Shown: one piece after another, positions 25,533 through 36,817 of the stretch
Numbering within the stretch: the first letter of the stretch is position 1
Layout of the letters: the number at the start of each line of letters is the position of its first letter
From: Motacilla alba alba
Taxonomy: Eukaryota; Chordata; Aves; Passeriformes; Motacillidae
DNA: 64,000 nucleotides
Assembly: GCF_015832195.1 (NCBI RefSeq)
Contig: NC_052033.1
Span: 3,844,001 to 3,908,000, forward strand
Reading direction: 5' to 3'
Position numbers and translations under genes: made by a program
The notes under the pieces: model-generated
Told to the model about the DNA's origin: nothing
Databases searched by the model: none
Seen by the model: only the letters and a program-made list of their open reading frames with translations

Positions 25533-26914
25533 GGATGAGCTGGGGAAGCCACTTAGCACTGGACCCTGTCCTCCCCAGGTGTGGGGACAAACAGCTTCAT
25601 TGACCTGCTGCACAAAGCTCTTGGGCCTTTGCTGCTGAGGAGAGCATGCTATCAGAGTTTCTGGACTGGTGGTAGATCTTTCAGGGCAGTGGGGACGTGG
25701 CAGTGACATCAGACCCTTCCCACACACCAGGGAGCAAACTGGGCACATCCAACATGAGATTAGGAGGCTCCTGCTCCTTAAAGCAGACCCAGAAACAAAA
25801 CCTGGCTCCTTGGAGCATGATTGTGGCGTCCACCTCTGCACCAGGTTGGGTTTTCCCTCAGTCACTTGTCCTGTGACACCCACCTATGCATCCAAAAAAT
25901 GACCACTGGTCACCCCATCCCCACCCTGACAGACTCTGTCATTAACTGGGGAAATATTCCCATTAGCTGGAAAATTCCAGCAAGCTGGGGAGGGCAGAGG
26001 CCTCTCCTCCTGCAGATGTTGGGGCTTTGCTTGCCAGAAATCAGATGTTGACCTGAGCTGTTATAAATAAAGAGCAAAAAAATTAGCCAGCTGTTCTCAG
26101 TGGAGATTTTCATCCCTTCTTCCAGCCCTTTAATGAAAGAAAGGAAAACTCCACGAAAGGCTTGGGGGCCTTATTCAGGCCCAGGGGAAATTCACCCTGC
26201 TCAGGGGTACAGATACCAATTAATTCTCACTTGAAGCCTATTTTGAGTGGTACAGCATGGTACCTGAGTGGTACAACATGGGTGTAAATCTTTTTCTCTG
26301 GTGTTCATGTAGAGGTGAATTTTCAACCTGCCCTGAAGGGCAGAGTTGGAAACTCTTATTTTGTATTCTTGAGGACACAGTGCAAGCAATCTCAGCTTTT
26401 CTAAACTTCTGAGCTATAGGCAGGCTGTGGGTTTGAGGAAGAGTCCTTCAAAGAGGAGTTTTGCTGTAATGGATCTCAGGTAACTCTTGGTTTGCAGGCT
26501 GCAGCACCAGTGGTGTTTTTCCCCTCTTCCATCACCTAAACCAGGCTGTGGTGCCTCTGCCCCACAGACACACAGCCAGGGGGTAATAAAGGACTAATAA
26601 TGCAAATTTCCCTCCAGTTTGTGCTGAATCTCCATCCCAGGGATGTGCCGGAGAGGAATGTGGGGATTTGCTTATTTGATTTTTATCTAAACAAAATGCG
26701 TTCCCATAAACACGGAGAAGGAAACCCCACTTGGCTGAGCCCCGTGGAAGAAGTGTCTTCACTGGGAATGTTTACATGATGCCTCTGAAAACTAAACTAA
26801 ATCAAACTGAGGCTTGGAGCAGCAGCTGCCCCAGCTGGGAGCAGCACCAGGGGCTCTGCTGCAGGCCTGAGCTGGGCTTTTCATACATTCATTTCATAAA
26901 TATAAATATGATAT
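25533..26914. other. Intergenic DNA, no gene seen
   Basis: No recognisable element. A ~15-bp acctgagtggtacaacatg-type duplication occurs near 26,245-26,285. Confidence 0.5.
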
Positions 26915-27175
26915 TGTGTAGAAATAGAAAATTACAAATTGTGAAACAGATAATAATTATAAAACGCCACACCAAAATGGTGTGATAAATTTAAAATTGC
27001 AAATTATGAAACAGAAAATAATTATAAAATATCACACCAAAATGGCCTGATAAATGTTTTTATCACACAAAATGGTTTTTATTGCACCAAAATGCCAAAA
27101 TGGTGTGATAAAATATAAAATATAAAATAAAATCATAAATTATATATGTAAATTATATGTTATATAATATATAGC
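26915..27175. repeat. AT-rich ~65-bp tandem repeat with CACACCA/TGGTGTG hairpins
   Basis: Two clear units (starting 26936 and 27001) contain gaaacagataataattataa followed by a perfect 7-bp-arm inverted repeat, cacacca-aaa-tggtgtg. Degenerate partial copies of the hairpin continue to about 27,115, followed by an A/T-only tail of tataaaat and tatat motifs. Confidence 0.82.
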
Positions 27176-27204
27176 AGAGCCATCTCCTCTGGGGGTACCA
27201 GTCC

Positions 27205-27777
27205 TTGGTTTCTCTCTGTCGGGATTGAAGGCACTTGAGACAGAAATTCATGTTCAAACTCAGGTGTTTATTATTTCTTATCAGTGAAACAGCCTCACAA
27301 CCATGAGTTCTGCAGCCTTTCATTAGAAGGCACAAAACGGCCAACAATCTCTTGGTACAAGGTCTTTTAAGACTAAACCATCCAATTAAGAACTGACACC
27401 TGGATTATTTCCTCTTTTAACCCAATAACTGATCCCACAGAGCCCCAATGGGGGCTTTCTGCCCAATTCCAAAATGCCACCCAAACCCATGGAGAAGGAG
27501 GAAGAAGCAGCATGAAGAAGAAACCCAGGATGACACCCTGTGCCCTCCATCTTGCTGCCATCCACAACACACTAAAAATGCCAAACCCTCAATTTCTCAC
27601 CCAGTGATACACCCACACTGCTCTCTATAATCCATTTCACACTCTTGTGGACTCCAGTCTATCTTGAAGTCCGGGAAACTTTCTCCATGAATGAGGGTCA
27701 GAGTCAGTGCTGCCCTGGGGGTCAGGGCAGCCCAGAGCAGACAGAGGAATATTCCCTGTGCTCTGGGTTTGCACAGT
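27205..27777 (-). mobile_element. LTR-like interspersed repeat, family 2, copy 1
   Basis: About 570 bases nearly identical (roughly 94% by eye) to 33789-34363. On the minus strand an AATAAA signal lies within gataagaaataataaacacc close to the low-coordinate end, as expected for an LTR R region. There is no long open frame. I infer an endogenous-retrovirus LTR; the family name is not known to me. Confidence 0.7.
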
Positions 27778-28009
27778 GGGCACCATTTTAACCCCAGGTG
27801 TGGCTCTGGGCAGGTGCTATCCAGCCCCCACAGCAATAAAAACACCAATCCAGGCAAACCCAGCAGCTGCTGTGCACTGGGGCTGTGGCACAGCGTGTCC
27901 TGTCACGTCCCACTCCAGCACACACCTGGGCTCCCCACAGCACATTGCCTGCAGAGGCAAACACCTCTGAATCAGCCACAAACACTGTGCAGAGGGAAAA
28001 ACACAAAAG

Positions 28010-28418
28010 TCTTGTCTTTGCTGGGTTCTCAGATGAAGGAAGGAATGATGAATGACTCCATGTTCTTAGAAGGCTAATTGACTATTTTATTATCTATATT
28101 ATATTAAAGAATACTAAACTATACTAAAGAATACAGAAAGGACACAGACAGAAGGCTAGAGAGATACGAATGAATCTCATGACTCTCTCCAGAGTCCGAC
28201 ACAGCTTGACCCCAATTGGCCAATAAATCAAAATAATTCACAGCAGAAACCAATGAAACGATCACCTGTGGGTGAACAATCTCCAAACACATTCCACAGC
28301 AGCAAAACACAGGAGAAGCAAATGAGATAAGAATTGTTTTCCTTTTTCTCTGAGGCTTCTCAGCTTCCCAGGAGAAAAATCCTGGGCAAAGGGATTTTTC
28401 AAAAACATGATGGTGACA
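28010..28418 (-). mobile_element. Complete solo LTR of the main ERV family (copy D) with 6-bp TSD
   Basis: A 409-bp minus-strand LTR bounded by direct repeats caaaag at 28004-28009 and 28419-28424. It has all the family landmarks: the atgactccatg block, ttatattaaagaatactaaac, gagtccgacacagcttg, a ccaattggcc CCAAT-type motif, ttctctgaggcttctcagc, ctgggcaaagggatttttc and the terminal gtgaca. A 6-bp target duplication is typical of class II (ERVK-like) integration. No internal viral sequence remains. Confidence 0.93.
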
Positions 28419-28424
28419 CAAAAG

Positions 28425-29899
28425 GACAGCTGCTCTGAAAGGTGAGCAAGGAGAAGATAAAGCTGCTGCAGGAGTGCAAAGCTCCTCCACATCAAACACT
28501 GATGGAGGGAGACGCTGCAGGCAGTGCCAGTTCCCGTTGCCTTTTTTTGTAAGGTTTATTTATGAAATCTGGGAGTAAAAGCAGAGTCCAAGATGGGATG
28601 CACAGCACAACTCACAGAGGTGAAAGCAGATGGTGGCAGTTAACAGGGGATGAGCCAACAGGAACGAGCAGCACAGAAGTATAAATAAACTCATGGCTCT
28701 CAGGCATTCATCAGAGATTCACGTAGGCACGAGAAGATGGATCTTCAAGGGGAGGCTGAAGCAAAAAGCAGCATAGATTTTATGGTCTCTTGCTGTTAAC
28801 TGCTATGAAATTGCAGTGCTTTACACCACTCAGGTCTTTATGTTCTCTCTGGAGGTGTTGCCACACGGAAGCAAAGCTGATCAGGCAGCTCTCCCGAGCC
28901 CGGCAATCGAAGCCTGCTCTCTGATTAAAGCCCTGCTGCTCTCTGCTCTCCCTCTGGTCACATTGATGCTGCACCAAGACAAAACCTGAGCACCGTGTTA
29001 CTGGTGAGCAGTTCCCACCTTCCATCATGTGAAGGGAAATGATTAAAAGGGAATTACCAGAATTCCCTATACCTCCATCAGATATCAGACTTGGTCATTT
29101 GGAAAATTAGTAGTGAACCTCATTTGTTAATGTCACTATTAAGTGATGAAGTTTTTTTTTTTTTTTTTATGTTTAACATGCCAGGATTATTTTCTCTTCA
29201 TTTCCAGGTTTGTTTTTGAACTTGCTAATTTAATTAAATCTCTCCTGTTGAGCAGCCATTAAAGGTGACCAACCGTGCAAGATCCCTGCTGTGGTGCAGG
29301 TAAATTAAACACCAGATAATTAAAGTGAATGGGAGGCAGCTTGGGGGAGAGAAGGAGGTCCCTGTGTGGTACCAGGGGAACACCTGGGTTTATGGGATCA
29401 TGCCCTGCAGAAGGAGTTATGGGATATGTCATCACATTGCACAGGATATTCTAATTCCCTTCTGGTCCTAAGGCAATGCTCTAAAAATCCCCCCCTGGAG
29501 GGTTTTGGCCTTAAATAGTCAGCATTTTGTTTAATATGTAAGATCACTTGTGTCTCGCTGTATGAAAAGGCTTTTTTATCTTTCCATCCAAAGGGAAAAA
29601 AACCTGGAATGAAACAAATAAAAATGTGTATATTTTGTTTTGAGGAGTCCCTGCGTGCACAGGCAGGGAAGAAAGAAGGGAAGGAAAAGGAGGCATCAGA
29701 CACAGCCCCAGAGTGCCCTTTTCCTCTTCCCGTGACCTTCTCAATTACCTGCAGCTTCAAGGCATGTTGTTAGCAGAAATCAGAAAGCTCTGAGATTCCA
29801 AACCCAGCCCCAGCAGTCTCACGTATTTTTTATTTTGTGACCAGCAAAGTGTTGACCTTGTGGACAGCACTCCTTGTAACCCACACCCGTGAGCTTCAG
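28425..29899. other. Intergenic DNA, no gene seen
   Basis: A T-run of about 18 lies at 29,151-29,168. Otherwise single-copy-looking, with no coding similarity. Confidence 0.5.
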
Positions 29900-30300
29900 G
29901 GTTGTATTTGCAGGGTTCCCAGACGAAGGAAGGAATGATGACTCTGACTCCATGTGCTCAGAAGGCTAATTTATTATTTTATGATACCATATTATATTAA
30001 AGAATACCAAACTAAACTATACTAAAGAATAGAGAAAGGATACAGACAGAAGGCTAAAAAGATAATAATGAAAACTCGTGACTCTCTCCAGAGTCTGACA
30101 CAGCTTGGCCCTGATTGGCCAAAGAGTGAAAACAACTCACATGAAACCAATGAAACAATCTCCAAACACATTCCAAAACAGCAAAACACAGGAGAAGCAA
30201 ATGAGATAATTATTGTTTTCCTTTTTTCTCTGAGGCTTCTCAGCTTCCCAGGAGAGAAATCCTGGGCAAAGGGATTTTTCCAGAAAATATGACGGTGACA
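29900..30300 (-). mobile_element. Solo LTR of the main ERV family (copy E)
   Basis: Full-length minus-strand copy of about 400 bases, from ggttgtatttgcagggttcc to gacggtgaca. The same landmarks as copies D and G appear in order, including ttggccctgattggcc. The 6 bases on each side (cttcag and catacc) do not match, so the target duplication has been lost or an end has been altered. Confidence 0.88.
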
Positions 30301-31046
30301 CATACCAGGCTCATCTGATGCCAGGAGGAGTCAGAAGGCTGCAGACACCTCCCCTGGCAATGTCCCACTAATCCTGGGGGTGTGCAGCCTTCCCAAGGGG
30401 ACTGTGATCCTGGGAGGACACACACACTGCCTGTCCTTTCACTCTCTTGCCAGAATTGCTTCTCTGGGCACTAAGACCTCATCTGAGGTGGGAATCGTGC
30501 TGCTCCAAGACATCATTAAGGAGGGAAAGACTGAAATTATCACATGCTGTCTGATAAAAATACAGCTCCTCAGAGCCCAGCATGGGCTGGATGGCAATTT
30601 CTCTCCTCCCAGCCTTTGGTAGCTTCATTACTTCCCAGAAGGAGCTGGTGAGAGCCATGCTGAGCAGAAAGCCAGGCTGTTTCCTGCATTCTTTGTGAGG
30701 GGTTGATGCTCCTTGCTGAAGCCACCACAATTTCCCCAGCTTTAAAAAAGTCTGAACTTCTGTGGGTGGCTGTGCTCAGTTTGAAAGCAGAGGAGCTGCG
30801 GTGCTGCCACGCTGGTTTGCAGGTGAGACTGGGACGTCCAAGGTGGTTTCCTTGGCTCTCAGCCTTGCATGATGTGCAATATTCCCTCAGCAGCATCCCT
30901 GCCTGCTGGGGAGGGCCCAGGGACCTCAGGTGGTGCCAGGAGTGGCCTCAAGGTACCAGTCCAGCACAGACCACAGCCTGGACACTGCAGTAAGGCTGCC
31001 AAGTGCCGGTGCCTTTTTAGAAAAGGACAAGTGATGCCTTTTTTGC
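30301..31046. other. Intergenic DNA, no gene seen
   Basis: Nothing recognisable. Confidence 0.5.
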
Positions 31047-31487
31047 TGGTCCTAGAATCATGAGGCAGACACAGTTAGGGTGATTGAAGGGGTTACCTTT
31101 ATATAAGGATCCTTAGATGCATCATTTGTCAGGTGGAAAACCCCAAAAATGCACACCCTGCATGTCATGTATGCAATTTTTATAGATTTTGCTAATTATC
31201 ATATCTGACAATAATCCCCAATTAGAAGCACACTCAATGAAGTCATCCCCCAGTTCCAAATCTTCCTCCCTCAGATGAGGACTAAACGTTGTTTCTAAAA
31301 AACACGCCTCGAAGAGCTGGTGTCAACCTTGGTTTCTAAGGAGAGCCAAGATAGGACAGGGGCTTTGGAATGTGTTTTGTCTTTCTGCCTTGGGAAAGGC
31401 TGAAGCTAAGCTGCAATAATAGACTACAAAGCCACGAATAGATGTGCAAAGAATATATGAAAGAAAAGGCAAAAATCACCTCGGTGT
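31047..31487 (-). mobile_element. LTR-like interspersed repeat, family 3, copy 1
   Basis: Shares with 46210-47259 the modules ggcagacacagttagggtg, aaggatccttagatgca, cctgcatgtcatg, gataatccccaattagaagc, cagatgaggactaaac, and ccttggtttctaaggag. On the minus strand a TTATATAAAG box sits upstream of the tgtgtctg end, consistent with an LTR promoter. It lacks the ~580-bp AT-rich middle of copy 2. No coding capacity. Confidence 0.68.
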
Positions 31488-33788
31488 CAGAAGCAAAGCA
31501 GGAGGTGCACGTGTGTGTCCTGGAGAAAGACCCCAGGTCTCCCCTCTGCCTGGAGGAAGGAGTGTGGCTGTGCCCTGTCAGGGCAATGCACCCTCTTTGC
31601 ACCAGGCCTGGAGCTGGCCAAATCTTCTCAGGAAGCCAAAATTGAAAATGTAAATAGCTGCTTTAAAAAGCCCTGGAATATACACGAGCTCCAGCAGGAA
31701 TGCAGGGAGCAGCTGCCGTGGCTCTCCTTGGCTCTCTGCTGAGTGTACACAGGCACATTTTGTTGGTTGTAAATGTTTAGAGAAAACAGTTCCTATTGGA
31801 TTGTTTGAGGAGCACTTTGAATCAGCTGGGCACTTGTAGGAGGACAGTGGTGGTGATGAGCTGCACATGTAGAGCTCAGGCTACCAAAGCAGGCTCAGCC
31901 CAGCTCCTTTTCTGTCACACTGCTATTTCAGCATCCCTGACAAGGAGCAAACATAAAACAAGCTGTTAAAATTATTGCCCTTGCCCCTAACAGGGCGTCC
32001 CTAAGCTCTGTCTGGATTCAGTGATCATCCCACAGAGATGATCACTGAATCAGCAGTGATCCAGCATCAGGGGAGAATTCTGCTGGCCCAGTGGGCAGCT
32101 TGTTCTGCTTACCCTTATGCTGCTTATAACCCTTACACTGCTCAGCCAGAAGCATAAATGAGCTGGAAGCAAAATCTCTGCGTCCAAGCAGCCTTGGATG
32201 CTGCAGGGAAAACTCTTCTCTTTCCATCCCACACATCCTTCTCACCCACTCGAGAATTGCCAGCCAGCTCAGGATAATGCAGCACCTTAAGGCAGTGAGT
32301 TAGGGAGAAAGGAAGTCGATGGGTTGATGTCCTTAAGGGCAATGGAGAGAGGCAGGAACACCTTTAACCCTGATTTGGACTCCTGTGCTTCCACATTGAC
32401 TTTTGTGCCTTTCTTAGACACCTAACATGCCTGGGGACACAGGAGGTCATCCCACCCAGTGAACTGAAAAGTGACTGAAGATGGGAATTTGGGCCAGAGG
32501 GAAAGGAGACAAGCCAGAGGAAAGAGAAGAATGAAAAAAGCTGCAGGAGCTGTTGCAGAGCCCAGCTGAAAACCTGTGCAGCCTTCCCTGTGCCCCCTTC
32601 CTGTGCAGAGAAGCAGGAGGTACTTCATCCCTTTGGGCTCTCTGCAAAGCCTGGCCCAGGAGCTCTCCTCCAGCTGGGAAAGAGTCAGGCAAAGCAGAAA
32701 AAAACCCTCCTAATTGCAAGTGGCACCTCCTGCTGCGGGTGGTCTGCAGGCAGAGAAGTGTGACATTGTCTGGGAGCCCTGCACGGTGCGGAGGCCGGCG
32801 TGTCCCGGGCCCTGGGCTTCATCCTGCTGCTGGATAATGGGGGTTTAATGCTGGAAAGGATGCACTGGACTGTGCAGCAATCAGCCAGGAGCTGGCTGCA
32901 GTGGTCTTCATTAGATGTGCACAACTGTCTCCTGGAGAACAAAACCCTGTCTCTGCCTGTCCCAGCCCTCCCAGTACAGTTTTGGTGCTGGGCCAGGGCA
33001 GTGCAATTGTTGCTTTGATGGACATTGATTCAAAACAAGTCAGTAATGACTGGTTTTTTTACCCTCAGTCAGTAATGAGGCTTCTTCAAATTGCCTGGAA
33101 CTCCATTTGTTCTCCTCTTAATTAACGCTTTCAGAGGAATAATGCAAATTCTTCCCTGATTTGGGGGACAAAGGGGGGGTGAGATGGAGATAGTGTTGAG
33201 AGAAGGTGGCTGGTTCATCAGAGGGAAGCACAAACCTCTAACTCTTTGTGTCCAACCCGGCTTTGCCTCTTGGACACTGAAACAGCTTAATGTCGACAAG
33301 TGAGTTCATAATTAATAACATTTGAATATAATTAATGAGGAATGTTATGGCAAATTCCAACCCCAGCATTCACTGGCCCCTAACCACGTGAGTGCTGCTC
33401 CCTGCTGCAGCTCTCAGCCTCTGTACAGGCAACAGGGCAGGCACAAAGCTCTGGGAGGACAACTGTGACATCTGTGACACTGAGATGCCTGGCTATGGCA
33501 GCAGAGAGGCCAGCTAGCTCTGACACTGGAGTGGGTCACTGCAGACATGTTTTTGTGCTTAGGCAAGGTCTGAAATAAGCCAAGGCTGGGTTTCCCCCGA
33601 TAGAGTTCAGTCTAGAGTAGAAGTCTGGATGCTCCCACCAAGGACTGTTCACATGGGTGCCCAAGGGTGGTTGTAGTTGAGACAGTCACAACCCAAAGCA
33701 ACACACGCCATTTTCAGCAGGCTTCAAACTGTTCTTATTCTAGCATGCATGCTTTTTATACATTCTTACAAAACTCATAAGTTTACTG
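31488..33788. other. Intergenic DNA (contains the isolated hairpin)
   Basis: Apart from the palindrome at 32015-32051 there is no recognisable gene or repeat. From 33,670 to 33,790 the sequence looks LTR-like (ttttcagcaggcttcaaac) and may belong to the element that follows. Confidence 0.5.
32015..32051. other. Perfect 15-bp-arm hairpin
   Basis: Arms gattcagtgatcatc (32015-32029) and gatgatcactgaatc (32037-32051) are exact reverse complements around a 7-base loop, ccacaga. The flanks do not extend the palindrome and contain no recognisable transposon end. It is not followed by a T run and is not part of a larger repeat that I can see. Confidence 0.95.
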
Positions 33789-34363
33789 TTGGTTTCTCTG
33801 GGTCTGGATTGAAGGCACTTGAGATGGTAGTTCATGTTCAGACTCAGGTGTTTATTATTTCTTATCAGTGAAACAGTCTCACTACTCTGAGTGTTGCAGC
33901 TTTTCATTAGAAGGCACAAAATGGCCAACAATCTCTTGGTACAAGGTCTTTTAAGACTAAACTATCCAATTAAGAACTGACACCTGGATTATTTCCCCTT
34001 TTAACCCAATAACTGATCCCACAGAGCCCCAATGGGGGCTTTCCTGCCCAATTCCAAAATGCCACCCTAACCCATGGAGAAGGAGGAAGAAGCAGCATGA
34101 AGAAGAAACCCAGGATGACACCCTGTGCCCTCCATCTTGCTGCCATCCACAGCACACTAAAAATGCCAAAACCTCAATTTCTCCCCAAGTGATACACCCA
34201 CACTGCTCTCTATAATCCATTTCACACTCTTGTGGATTCCAGTCTATCTTGAAGTCCAGGAAAGTTTCTCCAAGAATGAGGGTCAGAGTCAGTGCTCCCC
34301 TGGGGGTCAGGGCAGCCCAGAGCAGCCAGAGGAATATTCCCTGTGCCCAGGGGTTCCACAGTT
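33789..34363 (-). mobile_element. LTR-like interspersed repeat, family 2, copy 2
   Basis: Near-identical partner of 27205-27777 in the same orientation, 6.6 kb away. It preserves the minus-strand AATAAA near its low-coordinate edge. Similarity fades at the attccctgtgc...cacagt end. Confidence 0.7.
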
Positions 34364-34749
34364 TACCCTTTACTCAATGGTCAGGAAAGACAAACAAAGT
34401 GCTGATTGGAACAGGCAGTTGCAGGTTTCTCTTCTTTATCCTTCTTTCTTTCTTTGTTTCTGTGTCAGTGACCTTGGTAGGAAATCCTTTCAGGGGTTAA
34501 CACGGATCCTGTGATCAAACTTCTCTCTGTCTCCCAGAGGTGGCTGTAAAACCTCTTCCACAAAGGCCACCTGCTCCCCCTCCCTGGTGACCCCTGGATC
34601 CCATCAGGCCCATCCCTCCTTCCCTTTTCCTGGGTGGAAATTCCCATCTGCTGTTTGCCCATCATTTATCCTTGTGCCAAGGCAGACCACAACGGGCTCC
34701 AGCCAAACTGATTTCTCATGTGAGAAGACCTAAAATTGGGGTTTTACAG

Positions 34750-35291
34750 TTGGAATCTGAAATGCAGGGAACTCTCAGAAGTTTGGGCCTGTAAGCCAAA
34801 GCTTAGAATTAAATCCAGGATTTAATCTGAGACCTTGGAACAGGCTTCCAAACTCAGGTGCTAGAAGTGAGAATGTGACTTTATAGTTTAAACCAGAGAC
34901 TTGTTAAGCTGAGGAAAGTTTAGACTTTCAGAGTTTAAAATACAGAAAAAATAAAACAGTTACAGAGGTAAACAAGGAGTTTAGGCTGCAGCACTGTAGG
35001 TTTGTGTGCCATAACATGATTGGCTAAGAAAGCTCACACTGTAGCATGAGTCCATAAGATGAAATAGTTAAAGATTGGGTCAAAAACATAAATGTCCTTG
35101 TTGGCAGTGTTTTATTGGTCAATAAATCCTTAAAAGTTCTTGCAACTGAGGGTCTTGTGGCCTTCTGAACCATGCTGTGAAGGTGTGAGCCAAACTCACC
35201 CTTCTGCCTATGTAGAAGATAAGAAAAATAAACCCCATCATCAAAAACAACTCAGAGATCCTGTCTCAAATTCCTTCCAAAATTCCCCACA
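34750..35291 (+). mobile_element. Probable solo LTR (family 4)
   Basis: An AT-rich ~540-bp segment starting ttggaatctgaaatgcaggg and ending ttccaaaattccccaca. Near the right end it has a ggtcaataaatcct polyadenylation-like signal, a second gaaaaataaacccc signal, and a ctgtctcaaattcc string typical of U5 ends. It occurs once in the window, so the call rests on LTR-like architecture only. Confidence 0.5.
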
Positions 35292-36696
35292 AGTAAATTA
35301 TCACATTTTACCTGTTTTAGGGTGGCTTTGCTCTGACAAAACCCATCTCCTTCCTCTCAGCCCCTCTCCCCTCCCTCCTGCCTGAGCCAAGGGACCTGGA
35401 GCTCCCCAGAGGACCCGGTGCTCTGGCATGGACAGAGCTTTCTGAGCCCTCACATTGCACAAAAACAACATTTTGGGGGCTGCAAGGTCTGAATGGACAG
35501 TCCTGGGATTCCAGCCTAAATTTGGGCCCTCAAATTCCTACTTGCCCTGGGCTGAACAGGGCAGAGAAATGCTGTGGAGCACGGTGGGATGAAGGCACTG
35601 GGGAGCCAGGAGGGGCTTGCTCCAGCAAGGAGGGCTCAGAGGAGGAAGTGGTATTGAAAGGAAAGAATAAAAAGCACTGCTTTGCTTTTGGGGTGAAATA
35701 CAAAGAGGTCTAAATTAACTGCAGTCTGCTCAGTTCTTAAAACTGATCCTCTTTGAAGGAAAAGCAAACAATTCTGATTTTTTTTTAAGCCTCTGCTTGG
35801 TTCCTTCTGTGCTCAGTTCTCTCCATCCAAAATGCTCTTTGCACTCTGTGCTTGATGGTCATTTTTTAATTAGAAAAACGCCTTTTGGGATTTTTATTTT
35901 CCCCCAAAATGAAAACTCAGTTCTCCTGGATAATTTAACTTCTTATACAATATTAAGAATTAGGAACTAATGGAAAAAAAAAAGAAAATATAAAATAAAT
36001 ACTTCATGGCTCTGAAAAGCTCCCAGACTGCAGCATGGAAAGCTCTTAGATAGTGCTGTTGCTTTTTTCTTTTCTTTTTTTTTTTTTTTTTTTCCAAATA
36101 AGAAAGTTTACTGCTTGGAAAAACTCATAACTAATTTATTCATGCCCCTGGTGGTCAGGGGCAGCACACTGTGGTGGGGGAAGGCAATGGGCATTGGGTG
36201 GATTTTAGGAAGAAACAGAAAGAATTTTGATATTTTAAACTATCAAATGTTGATCTGTCTCGATTGACATTTTGTTACACAAGCCACATTTAAAAATCCT
36301 GATCCTTGTTTTTGAGATGCTTGAAGGGGTTCAATCTCCTTGTAGGAGAGAGCTGCTTGCTGCTCATGGGCCAGGAGAGCTTCTGCTTGCACTGATGCCT
36401 CACATTTTAGCTTTTATATTTTTCAGATTCTGTGCTGCTTTAGTGTGTGGGGCTGGGTTCACATCAGGGGATGCTGAGCTCTCTGCACAGAGCAGGGAGA
36501 CAAAACAATTCCTGCTCCAGCTGGGCACCAAGGACAAATGATCCAAAGCTCAGCCCAGGAGCACAAACACCGTGGGCTGGGGAGAGAAAAACAAGCAGGG
36601 TGGGAGTGCCTGGGCTAAAGCTGGAACGGGACAATGAACTGCAAGGTGCAAATGGAGCAGAGCTGAGCCAAGGGAGAGACCCCGGGAGCGCTCGTG
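35292..36696. other. Intergenic DNA with poly-T tract
   Basis: A T-rich run with one c interruption lies at about 36,064-36,093. AT-rich in 35,850-36,000. No gene recognised. Confidence 0.5.
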
Positions 36697-36817
36697 CATT
36701 TTGGGACCATTTGGGTTCATCTTGGGTGCAGCCCTGGCTGGGCTCTTGTGCTGCCCAAGGTGGATCCATGGAGGAGATGCTTTGAATAAATCCCTGCTTT
36801 ATTCTTTAGCTCTGCCC
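36697..36817 (+). mobile_element. LTR fragment (family 5), plus-strand copy
   Basis: About 120 bases, including cttgggtgcagccctggc, cttgtgctgcccaaggtgg, and aataaatccctgctttattc, match the reverse complement of 57537-57652. The AATAAA followed by a pyrimidine-rich run suggests the R-U5 part of an LTR. Confidence 0.65.

Noticed and set aside
32015..32051. Hairpin as a transcription terminator or microRNA precursor
   Set aside because: No T run follows, the stem is too short for a pre-miRNA, and this is a eukaryotic intergenic region.
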